Source of the DNA: CAYLYM01 sp964387645
Lineage (GTDB): Bacteria; Calditrichota; Calditrichia; RBG-13-44-9
Reading direction: 5' to 3'
DNA: 7,198 bases
Assembly (NCBI GenBank): GCA_964387645.1
Contig: CAYLYM010000153.1
Span: forward strand, 1-7,198
The notes below the pieces were generated by a model. The model made no database searches, was not told the DNA's origin, and saw only the letters and a list, made by a program, of their open reading frames with translations. A program made the position numbers and the translations under genes. Below are positions 1 through 6,430 of this stretch, piece by piece (within the stretch, counting starts at the first letter, position 1; each line of letters begins with the position of its first letter).

Positions 1-27
1 TGGCATTATGTCAAAGACCATATTAGA

Positions 28-51
28 TATTTTAATATTTTAATATTTTAA
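28..51. repeat. Three perfect tandem copies of an 8-bp unit
   Basis: The unit TATTTTAA is repeated three times without mismatch or spacer and is followed by AAAGATCT. It consists only of A and T, so slippage in AT-rich DNA is enough to explain it. Binding by an AT-rich-DNA protein such as an HU- or H-NS-like factor is possible but nothing shows it. Confidence 0.85.
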
Positions 52-471
52 AAGATCTATTAATCTTAAATTTATGTAAATAATAGTAATTAGCCAAGTT
101 AGAACTAATTTTTTTATAATTAAATTTATGAAATGAGATTATTTCTTTTAAATATTCTAATCATCATCCTACTTTTTGAAATTTATTATAAATAAATTGC
201 CACTTACTCTAATTACAGAACTTACATTTCTTTACACAATTATCAGGTTATAATTTGAAAAATATCTTAAAGATCAATATTTTGTATTTAAGTTAAGAAA
301 AAAAAATCCTATTGCAATAAATTTTTTTACATTTTTTTATTTTGATTCAAAATAAAGTGAAATTTTTTAGTAAAAATTGTCTAATACTTCTTTGATATAT
401 GTCATGTTGCGTTTTAAATAATTATTTTAATAAAAAAATATTTAAAAATTCTTTAATTTTAGTTTTTAATA

Positions 472-504
472 TCAAAACTTAAGTATAATGAGATGTCAAA
501 ACTT
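472..504 (+). promoter_or_regulatory. 9-bp direct repeats flanking a TATAAT box; candidate operator/promoter
   Basis: TCAAAACTT occurs at 472-480 and again at 496-504, a 24-bp period. A perfect TATAAT lies between them at 484-489. Two copies of one word around a -10-like hexamer is the layout of a repressor or activator site. However, no TTGACA-like -35 lies at the right distance (461-466 reads AGTTTT), and the box is about 310 bases from the likely start of the first gene. Treat this as a candidate only. Confidence 0.25.
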
Positions 505-789
505 TTTAACTCACAATATTCAATATAATTTTCTTTAAAAATTTTTGTTAATATTTACAATAATTCCAAATTAATTGTCGATTTTATAAAACAATTAAAT
601 ATAATTTTCTATTTTCTTTTTTTCGATCATCTGCTTAATAATCTTACAAAGATCTCGATATATCATCATTTTACTATAGGTGTTTTTTAATTATAGATAT
701 AACATAAATCGACTATGTGTTTAGTATTGTTTCGATATTTTTGTGAGTTTAATCATTTTCATAGTTTTTATCAATTATATATTTGCCAC

Positions 790-809
790 GTGAGTGAGAT
801 GGCGGAGCT
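790..809 (+). promoter_or_regulatory. Repeated leader-like motif, copy 1 (GGCGGAGCT core)
   Basis: This 20-nt stretch matches 4011-4030 at 16 of 20 positions, including a 9-nt identical core GGCGGAGCT (801-809). The core is markedly GC-rich for this DNA. Without gaps the similarity continues weakly downstream, with an ATGG at the same distance from the core in both copies (824 and 4045). Copy 1 overlaps the favoured start codon of the sugar transferase (799). It could therefore be a transcribed leader element, which would place the real start further downstream (TTG at 835), or a coincidence. The core resembles the ops element GGCGGTAGC with its T missing. Confidence 0.35.
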
Positions 810-1824
810 GTACTTAAACATACATGGCGATAATTTGAAAGAACAAATTAAAATCAAAAGTAAGACGATTGAAAGGAAAAAAAATGCTGTTATAATTGGC
901 CTTAACAGGATAGGCATGCTCGCATACGAACGGCTAAAGATGTATGGTAGTAACGTAAATATTATTGGATTTGTTAATACATTTAAAAATCCTGTTTATA
1001 GTATTAATGATAAAAATATTAAATATTTAGGCGATCTTTCGGAATTCAGGGTATTATGTAAAAATTATAATGTAAATTTTGCTTATTTAGCCATAGATAG
1101 AAATGACGTTTCAGTTATTCATCAAGTTATTAATCTATGTAATTCGCTTAAAATTGAATATGAATTTGTTCAAGAAGTATATGATATTATTTATGGTCAC
1201 GTTGTTGAAAGAATATTTAAAGAATTTAAACGACCATATGATTTTTCATTACGAAGAATATCAGACATTTTTTTCTCTATTATATTTCTGATTCTTACTT
1301 TACCAATTTGGCCTGTTATTAGTATCTTAATTAAAATTGATTCTCGAGGTCCTGTGTTTTATTCTCAGGAACGTGTTGGACAAAATGGTAGAATATTTAG
1401 AATTTTTAAATTTCGAACGATGTATACAGATTCTGAAAAATATAGTGGTCCTGTTCTGGCAAAAAAAGATGATCCAAGAATAACAAAAGTAGGTAGATTT
1501 TTAAGAAAAACGAGAATTGACGAAATTCCGCAAATCTTAAATGTCCTAATTGGCGATATGACACTTATAGGTCCTAGGCCTGAGCGTCCTTATTTTGTTG
1601 AAAAGTATAGTATGGATATTCCTATGTATAAAAACAGATTAAAAATTAAACCTGGATTAACTGGGCTTGCACAAGTTTTTGTAGGTTATGATGAATCTCT
1701 GGAGGAAGTAAAACAAAAGTTGAAATATGATCTATATTATTTAGAAAAGAAAAATTCCCTTTTATTTAATTTGAAGATATTATTGAAAACAATTGGTGTT
1801 GTATTAATGGGGAAAGGTCAATAA
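799..1824 (+). CDS. Undecaprenyl-phosphate sugar phosphotransferase (WcaJ/EPS sugar transferase family), lacking the N-terminal membrane domain
   Basis: This enzyme is predicted to start repeat-unit synthesis at the inner membrane by moving a sugar phosphate from a UDP-sugar onto undecaprenyl phosphate. Numbered from ATG 799 (341 aa), residues 29-135 form a Rossmann-like region with the glycine pattern VIIGLNRIG (32-39). A hydrophobic, probably re-entrant helix lies at about 156-179. The bacterial sugar transferase core follows: FKFRTM (203-208), DPRITKVGRFLRKTRIDEIPQ with the Asp-Glu dyad expected to be catalytic (241-242), GPRPER (258-263) and KPGLTGLAQV (284-293). Long-chain family members usually run about 450 aa with four or five N-terminal membrane helices. 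Here there are none, and no remnant is recognisable upstream. The start is uncertain: ATG 799 has no clear ribosome binding site, GTG 790 is no better, and TTG 835 (329 aa) is possible. The sugar specificity cannot be read from the sequence. Confidence 0.9.
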   Translation: MAELYLNIHGDNLKEQIKIKSKTIERKKNAVIIGLNRIGMLAYERLKMYGSNVNIIGFVNTFKNPVYSINDKNIKYLGDLSEFRVLCKNYNVNFAYLAIDRNDVSVIHQVINLCNSLKIEYEFVQEVYDIIYGHVVERIFKEFKRPYDFSLRRISDIFFSIIFLILTLPIWPVISILIKIDSRGPVFYSQERVGQNGRIFRIFKFRTMYTDSEKYSGPVLAKKDDPRITKVGRFLRKTRIDEIPQILNVLIGDMTLIGPRPERPYFVEKYSMDIPMYKNRLKIKPGLTGLAQVFVGYDESLEEVKQKLKYDLYYLEKKNSLLFNLKILLKTIGVVLMGKGQ

Positions 1825-1989
1825 TTATTTAAATTTATAAATTATTAATTGTTTTAGTTTTAAAATTCGGATTTAATAAAAATATTATTTTTTAATAGAA
1901 TTTTTATCATATTTAGAAGATTCTTTTTATTCGATAATAATTAAATAATAAGTATTTATATTGGAATTTTCTATTGATTGGAAATAATT
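1825..1989. other. Intergenic gap between sugar transferase and amidotransferase
   Basis: These 165 bases are AT-rich and contain no gene. I see no GC-containing hairpin with a T-run, so no intrinsic terminator is supported. A TTGTTT at 1849-1854 and a TTTAAT at 1872-1877 have 17-bp spacing and could be a weak promoter, but such matches are expected by chance in this composition. Confidence 0.6.
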
Positions 1990-3927
1990 ATGTGTGGCAT
2001 AACAGGTATTTTTTATTTAAAAAGAAATAAGAATGTTGAATTTCCTATTTTAGAAAAAATGGTAAATATTCTTCGCCACAGGGGGCCAGATGATACAGGT
2101 TTTTATATTAATAAATATATTGGATTAGGTCAGTCCCGATTAAGTATTATAGATATTAAAGGCGGGAAACAACCAATTTCTAATGAAGATAATACTTTAT
2201 GGTTAATATATAATGGAGAAATATATAATTATATTGAATTAAGAGAACATCTTAAAAAATTGGGTCATAAGTTTTCGACAAAAAGTGATACAGAAGTTAT
2301 TATTCATTCTTATGAAGAATATGGCTTTGATTGTCTCCATTATTTTAATGGACAATTTGCTTTTGCGCTTTGGGATGCTAAAAAGGAAATTTTATTTCTG
2401 GCGAGAGACCGTGTTGGAATTAGACCCCTATATTATTCACTTATGAATAATGAAACATTTTTATTTGGCTCAGAGATTAAATCTATTTTTAAATATCCCC
2501 AAATACCACGCGAAATAGATCCTGTTGGAGTTGATCAGATATTTACCTACTGGGTGAATATTCCCCCGCGGACTGTATTTAAGGGTATCAATGAATTACC
2601 TCCTGGACATTATGCAGTTGTTAATAAAAACGGTGTTTCTATTAGAGAATATTGGGATTTAAAATTTCCAAAAACCAACGAATACAAAAATTTCCCACTA
2701 AGTTATTACACAAGTAGATTAGAGGAACTTATATATGATGCTATAACACTTAGATTACGTTCAGATGTTCCAGTAGCCTCATATTTGAGTGGTGGTATTG
2801 ATTCTTCAATTATTTCTGCCTTAATAAAAAAATACCATAATAATAATTTGATTACATTTTCCATTAGTTTTGCTGATAAAAATTATGATGAACGCGAATA
2901 TCAACAACAAATGGTAAATTATTTAAATACTGATCATAAGAGTATAGAAGTAGATTATGAGTCAATAGGAGAGATTTTTCCTGATGTTGTTTGGTTCGCA
3001 GAAAAGCCTTTAATTAGATCTGCTCCCGGACCTCTTTTTAGGCTTTCTAAATTGGTAAATGATAATAATATAAAAGTTGTTCTTACAGGTGAAGGAGCAG
3101 ACGAAATTTTTGGTGGATATAATATCTTCAAAGAAGATAAAGTGAGAAGGTTTTGGGCAAAATATCCGGAATCAACCTGTAGGCCGTTGTTGCTTTCTCG
3201 GTTGTATCCCTATATTAATAAGAATGGGAAATCTCAGAATAAATTTTGGCAGAATTTCTTTAAGAAGGGATTATTAGATACAGAGAATCCTTTTTATTCT
3301 CATCTGATACGATGGAATAATACTTCAATGATTAAGCAATTTTTTAGTGAAACTTTCAGAAGTAAAATTAACCATGAAAATAGTCAATATGAATTAGAGG
3401 CTTATGTGAATCCAGATATTAGAAAGTGGCATCCTTTATGCAGAGCTCAATATTTAGAAATGAAGTTGTTTATGGCAGGTTATTTACTTTCAAGTCAAGG
3501 CGACCGAATGATGATGGGAAATTCAGTGGAGGGGCGATTTCCTTATTTAGATCACAGAGTTATTGAGTTCGCGAGCCAGATTCCTCCCTTTTATAAAATA
3601 CGAGGATTAAATGAAAAATATATTTTGAAAAAGACATATGAAAATTTTATTCCACAAAAAATACTATATCGGCAAAAACAACCCTATAGATCACCAATAA
3701 GTAAATGTTTTTTTAATGAATCCACACCTTCTTTGATAAAATATTTGATATCTTCAGAAACAATAAAAAAATATGGCTATTTTAATCAGGAAAAGGTCAA
3801 CTTTTTATTAAAAAAAAGTAAAAGACATTTTGATAGTGTCAATCTATCTGCCAGGGAAGAGATGGCATTAATTGCGATAATTTCTCAGCAATTGCTACAT
3901 TATTATTTTGTTGAAAATTTTTCTTAA
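1990..3927 (+). CDS. Asparagine synthase (glutamine-hydrolysing) family amidotransferase of an EPS cluster
   Basis: This 645-aa protein has two domains. The class II glutamine amidotransferase domain (2 to about 190) has Cys2 as N-terminal nucleophile, RHRGPDD (29-35), the glutamine-binding Arg50 in GQSRLSIID, YNGEIYN (74-80) and SDTE (99-102). The ATP-PPi synthase domain (about 240-640) has the pyrophosphate loop SGGIDSS (267-273), GEGADEIFGG (367-376), and QGDRMMMGNSVEGRFPYLD (503-521). The start is ATG 1990, because Cys must follow the initiator Met. A weak GGA (1980-1982) lies upstream, and an in-frame TTG at 1978 would bury Cys2. Both active sites look intact. Family members make asparagine from aspartate. 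Homologues inside EPS clusters are more likely to amidate a carboxylate of a sugar or other building block, which is inference from context here. The overall form resembles the exosortase-system-associated amidotransferases. Confidence 0.93.
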   Translation: MCGITGIFYLKRNKNVEFPILEKMVNILRHRGPDDTGFYINKYIGLGQSRLSIIDIKGGKQPISNEDNTLWLIYNGEIYNYIELREHLKKLGHKFSTKSDTEVIIHSYEEYGFDCLHYFNGQFAFALWDAKKEILFLARDRVGIRPLYYSLMNNETFLFGSEIKSIFKYPQIPREIDPVGVDQIFTYWVNIPPRTVFKGINELPPGHYAVVNKNGVSIREYWDLKFPKTNEYKNFPLSYYTSRLEELIYDAITLRLRSDVPVASYLSGGIDSSIISALIKKYHNNNLITFSISFADKNYDEREYQQQMVNYLNTDHKSIEVDYESIGEIFPDVVWFAEKPLIRSAPGPLFRLSKLVNDNNIKVVLTGEGADEIFGGYNIFKEDKVRRFWAKYPESTCRPLLLSRLYPYINKNGKSQNKFWQNFFKKGLLDTENPFYSHLIRWNNTSMIKQFFSETFRSKINHENSQYELEAYVNPDIRKWHPLCRAQYLEMKLFMAGYLLSSQGDRMMMGNSVEGRFPYLDHRVIEFASQIPPFYKIRGLNEKYILKKTYENFIPQKILYRQKQPYRSPISKCFFNESTPSLIKYLISSETIKKYGYFNQEKVNFLLKKSKRHFDSVNLSAREEMALIAIISQQLLHYYFVENFS

Positions 3928-3958
3928 AAAAATGATACATAGCTCAATTTATTAATAA

Positions 3959-3974
3959 AAGATATAACTATCTT
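3959..3974. repeat. Short perfect inverted repeat (6-bp arms, 4-base loop)
   Basis: AAGATA and TATCTT are exact complements around the loop TAAC. Each arm has a single G or C, so an RNA hairpin would be weak. No T-run follows, which argues against a terminator. It could be a small operator just upstream of the operon leader, or chance. Confidence 0.3.
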
Positions 3975-4010
3975 ATATAAAATGTGAGGTTTTAGAGATT
4001 AAAATAAATT

Positions 4011-4030
4011 GTAAGTTAAACGGCGGAGCT
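4011..4030 (+). promoter_or_regulatory. Repeated leader-like motif, copy 2 (GGCGGAGCT core)
   Basis: This is the second copy of the motif at 790-809. Its core GGCGGAGCT is at 4022-4030, 30 bases before the AMP ligase start and wholly outside coding sequence. It is the most GC-rich spot of an otherwise AT-rich gap. A position in the transcribed leader of an EPS operon is where ops/JUMPstart-type elements act through RfaH/NusG-like factors. The core differs from ops by a missing T that matters for RfaH recognition, so only the analogy is offered. Confidence 0.4.
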
Positions 4031-4046
4031 ATTTTAAAAAAAAGAT

Positions 4047-4051
4047 GGGGG
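4047..4051 (+). promoter_or_regulatory. Ribosome binding site of the AMP ligase
   Basis: A GGGGG run lies 8 bases before ATG 4060. It is a strong purine-rich signal in an A/T background and supports this start. Confidence 0.6.
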
Positions 4052-4059
4052 TAAATTAA

Positions 4060-5613
4060 ATGCAAGTAAATAATTTTTTAGAAAACTCTGCACAAAAATA
4101 TCCTGAGAAAAAAGCTGTATGGTACCAAAATGAATGGAAAACTTATGGTGAAATTGAGTCTGCCTCGAATAAAGTAGCGAATTATCTTAGAGATATCGGT
4201 ATTAAAAGAGGAGATCGTGTTGCACTTTTGTATGAAAATTCTTTTGATTACATTATCAGTTATTATGGGATACTTAAGGTGGGAGGGATTACAGTTGCTT
4301 TAAATACAGAAACAACAAGTGATTCACTTGTATATTTATTGAATGATTCTGGCGCAAAAGCGATAATTTCAAATCAAAAGTTCTCAAAATATCTTGTTCC
4401 GGCGATAAAGAAAACTCCTTATTTGAATCATGTGATTGTAAACCAAGATGATTTGTCAGAATATGAAAATATTGGTCATTGTACTCAGATAAAACTTTCC
4501 GAATTATATGATCAAGGAGTAGACAAACCATGTGGTGTTAGATGTATTGATTGGGATATAGCTTCAATAGTCTACACATCGGGTAGTACAGGTAAGCCTA
4601 AGGGTGTCACTTTAAGACATATTAATATTGTAAGTAATACCAGATCCATCGTTGAATATCTTAAACTAACAGAAAAAGACCGTATAATGGTTATATTACC
4701 TTTTTATTATATTTATGGGAAGTCCTTATTAAATACTCATTTTTATGTAGGCGGTTCAGTTGTTATTGATAATCGTTTTGCTTATCCCAATGTTGTATTG
4801 GAAACCATGAAAAAGACAGAAGTTACTGGTTTTGCTGGAGTTCCTTCGACATTTATGATTTTATTAAATAAATCGAGTATAAGAAAATATGAATTTGCAC
4901 ACCTGAGATATTTAACACAAGCAGGTGGTGCAATGGCTCCTTCTGTTCAGAAAGAAGTAGCGGAAATTTTTAAACCAGCTGAATTATATATCATGTATGG
5001 AGCAACAGAAGCATCGGCAAGATTATCATATCTTGATCCTAAAATGTTACCTAAAAAATGGGGATCTATTGGAAAAGCTATTCCTAACGTGGACTTATTT
5101 ATTGCTGATGAGAATGGTAATGAATTGCCTCAAGGGGAAGTTGGAGAAATTGTTGCAAGGGGCTCCAATATAATGGTAGGTTATTGGAACGATCCTGAAG
5201 AAACTGCAAAAGTATTAAAAAATGGTTTATATTATACAGGTGATTTAGGTAGGATGGACGAAGATGGATTTCTTTATGTAGTTGGAAGAAAAAAAGATAT
5301 GATTAAGGTAGGAGGAGAACGAGTAAGTGGTAAGGAAGTAGAAGAAAAAATATTAGAAATGGATGAAGTGCACGAAGTAGCTGTTATTGGTGTAGATGAC
5401 CCGACTTTAGGAGAAGCTATTAAGGCTTTTATAGTTCCGAGAAGCGATGCTGTTTTAGATGAAGATAAAGTCAAAAATTTCTTAAGAAACGGTCTTCCTT
5501 CCTATAAAATACCTAAATATATTGAATTTCGAACAGAGTTACCAAAAAATAAAGCTGGCAAAATAATGAAGACAAAATTAAAAGAAATGGAGCAATCAAA
5601 TAAAAACTCTTGA
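4060..5613 (+). CDS. AMP-forming acyl-CoA synthetase/ligase (ANL superfamily), EPS-associated
   Basis: This 517-aa enzyme activates a carboxylic acid with ATP to an acyl-adenylate and then transfers it to a thiol such as CoA or a carrier-protein arm. All core ANL motifs are visible: P-loop YTSGSTGKPKG (172-182), YGATE (313-317), YTGDLG with the ribose-binding Asp395, the hinge region GRKKDMIKVGGERVS (409-423), and the C-terminal catalytic Lys501 in KNKAGK. There is no signal peptide, membrane segment or fused carrier domain. The stretch PFYYIYGKSLLNTHFYVGG (214-232) is, from memory, typical of ligases next to asparagine-synthase genes in EPS and exosortase loci. ATG 4060 has a GGGGG ribosome binding site. 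The stop is 12 bases before the STAS gene, so the two are cotranscribed. The substrate is unknown; an acyl or aminoacyl decoration of the polysaccharide is an inference. Confidence 0.9.
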   Translation: MQVNNFLENSAQKYPEKKAVWYQNEWKTYGEIESASNKVANYLRDIGIKRGDRVALLYENSFDYIISYYGILKVGGITVALNTETTSDSLVYLLNDSGAKAIISNQKFSKYLVPAIKKTPYLNHVIVNQDDLSEYENIGHCTQIKLSELYDQGVDKPCGVRCIDWDIASIVYTSGSTGKPKGVTLRHINIVSNTRSIVEYLKLTEKDRIMVILPFYYIYGKSLLNTHFYVGGSVVIDNRFAYPNVVLETMKKTEVTGFAGVPSTFMILLNKSSIRKYEFAHLRYLTQAGGAMAPSVQKEVAEIFKPAELYIMYGATEASARLSYLDPKMLPKKWGSIGKAIPNVDLFIADENGNELPQGEVGEIVARGSNIMVGYWNDPEETAKVLKNGLYYTGDLGRMDEDGFLYVVGRKKDMIKVGGERVSGKEVEEKILEMDEVHEVAVIGVDDPTLGEAIKAFIVPRSDAVLDEDKVKNFLRNGLPSYKIPKYIEFRTELPKNKAGKIMKTKLKEMEQSNKNS

Positions 5614-5615
5614 GG
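5612..5615 (+). promoter_or_regulatory. Ribosome binding site overlapping the ligase stop codon
   Basis: GAGG shares two bases with the TGA stop of the ligase and sits 10 bases before ATG 5626. It is only one base from an in-frame TTG at 5617, which rules that codon out and fixes the STAS start at 5626. The overlap suggests translational coupling. Confidence 0.55.
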
Positions 5616-5625
5616 TTTGTTTTTA

Positions 5626-6420
5626 ATGGAAAATTTAAAGTCGAATACATATTTTGCAGATCAGGATAAAAAGATTGTTGTTGTAGAATTATCTGGATAT
5701 TTGGACCAGGCTAATTGTCATGAATTAGAAAGGCTAATATCGGAACTACGAGATAGTGGCTCTTATAATTTAATTTTTGATTTTTCAGATTTAATATATG
5801 TAAGTAGTGCAGGATGGGGAATATTAATTGGTGAAGTAAAAGCGATTAGGGAAAAAGGTGGGGATATTAAAATCACAAATATGCGCCCAGAAGTTTATGA
5901 GGTCTATCAAATTTTAGAGTTTTATCATATAATTCACGATTATCCGGATATTAATTCGGCGATTAAAGCTTTCTCATTAAATAGGAATTTGTATAAAGTC
6001 TCTAATCAGAAAATAAAGATGAATGAGACTAATGATGAAAATAAAAAAGATGAATTATTAGACACTCTTGATATAAATTTTGATAATATCGATGACATTA
6101 AAATAGAAACAGATAAAGATGAAAAAAAATTAGGAATCCAGATCGATTATGGCGAAGCAGAAAGGAATGGGTCTGACGAAAAAGAATTTGTTTTTAGTAA
6201 AGAAAACAATTTAGATGTAAAACAATTACCTGTCAGAGAGAAAATAAAGAAGATAGTCTCAAATTATCCTCTTTTAAATTTATTTCAAATTAGACGAATG
6301 TTAAGACATGAGAAATTTGGAAATGAAAAAATAGGCATTATTCGCTTATATAATTTATTAAAAGAAATGAACTTACATAGTAAAAAGCACAGATATCGTT
6401 TTTATAGATCATGTGAGTGA
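5626..6420 (+). CDS. STAS-domain (anti-sigma-factor antagonist-like) protein with C-terminal winged-helix-like domain
   Basis: This 264-aa protein has three parts. Residues about 15-116 form a STAS domain of SpoIIAA/RsbV type, with VVVELSGYLDQANCHELE and DFSDLIYVSSAGWGILIG. By alignment from memory, Ser61, the second serine of SSAG, matches the serine phosphorylated in SpoIIAA (Ser58). Residues about 133-200 are an acidic, Asp/Glu/Lys/Asn-rich linker that is probably disordered. Residues about 202-262 form a compact basic domain with two or three predicted helices (REKIKKIVSNY, FQIRRMLRHE, IGIIRLYNLLKEMNL) and a basic tail KKHRYRFYRS. This pattern recalls the HTH_21-type DNA-binding domain of IS3-family transposases, but there is no catalytic domain. 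Ordinary antagonists are only about 110 aa. Its place between the ligase and the export gene suggests a regulator or scaffold of polysaccharide production. The STAS call is firm; the DNA-binding call is tentative. Confidence 0.85.
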   Translation: MENLKSNTYFADQDKKIVVVELSGYLDQANCHELERLISELRDSGSYNLIFDFSDLIYVSSAGWGILIGEVKAIREKGGDIKITNMRPEVYEVYQILEFYHIIHDYPDINSAIKAFSLNRNLYKVSNQKIKMNETNDENKKDELLDTLDINFDNIDDIKIETDKDEKKLGIQIDYGEAERNGSDEKEFVFSKENNLDVKQLPVREKIKKIVSNYPLLNLFQIRRMLRHEKFGNEKIGIIRLYNLLKEMNLHSKKHRYRFYRSCE

Positions 6421-6424
6421 AAGG
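6419..6424 (+). promoter_or_regulatory. Ribosome binding site of the export gene
   Basis: GAAAGG lies 6 bases before ATG 6431 and overlaps the last two bases of the STAS stop codon. It favours ATG 6431 over the in-frame GTG at 6413, which has no such signal and would overlap the STAS gene by 8 bases. Confidence 0.6.
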
Positions 6425-6430
6425 TCGATT

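Larger units (their letters stand above)
1..789. other. Long AT-rich non-coding region upstream of the EPS genes
   Basis: No convincing gene is visible here on either strand. Stop codons are dense in every frame and the base composition is even more AT-rich than in the genes that follow. An open frame from an ATG at 715 runs into the sugar transferase. Its first 28 codons give an aromatic-rich peptide unlike the family and have no ribosome binding site, so I treat 715-798 as untranslated. The region holds an 8-bp tandem repeat (28-51), a 9-bp direct-repeat pair around a TATAAT (472-504) and a 13-bp AT-rich direct repeat (522-534 and 598-610). It presumably carries the promoter of the cluster, but at this composition no -35/-10 pair can be called with confidence. 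Confidence 0.7.
3928..4059. other. Intergenic leader between amidotransferase and AMP ligase
   Basis: These 132 bases hold a short perfect hairpin (3959-3974), a TATATA box (3974-3979) with no good -35, the second copy of the GGCGGAGCT motif, and the ribosome binding site of the next gene. There is no intrinsic terminator. The length and contents fit a start of the downstream operon or a regulated leader. Confidence 0.5.

Noticed and set aside
231..254. TTTACA and TATAAT as a sigma-70 promoter
   Set aside because: The spacing is only 12 bp, well short of the usual 16-18 bp.
522..610. 13-bp direct repeat AATATAATTTTCT at 522-534 and 598-610
   Set aside because: It has only one C among A and T. 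Matches of this length are plausible by chance in this region, so I give it no function.
801..809. Calling GGCGGAGCT a true ops element
   Set aside because: The T of GGCGGTAGC that matters for RfaH recognition is missing and no RfaH-like gene is visible. Only a functional analogy is suggested.
1103..1291. Open frame on the + strand inside the sugar transferase
   Set aside because: It overlaps conserved sugar transferase sequence in another frame and encodes no recognisable protein.
1820..1846. AT-only inverted repeat (AATAATT ... AATTATT) at the end of the sugar transferase gene, as a terminator
   Set aside because: The arms contain no G or C, the loop is 13 bases and no T-run follows directly. 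Such repeats are expected in DNA of this composition.
1978..1989. TTG start four codons upstream of the amidotransferase ATG
   Set aside because: It would place four residues before the catalytic Cys, which must be residue 2 to become the free N-terminal nucleophile.
4289..4531. Open frame on the - strand inside the AMP ligase
   Set aside because: It lies wholly within a well-supported gene on the other strand, and its protein shows no recognisable motif. A similar - strand frame at 5274-5474 is rejected for the same reason.
6413..6430. GTG start for the export gene overlapping the STAS gene
   Set aside because: It has no ribosome binding site, whereas ATG 6431 has GAAAGG at the right distance and gives a standard signal peptide.
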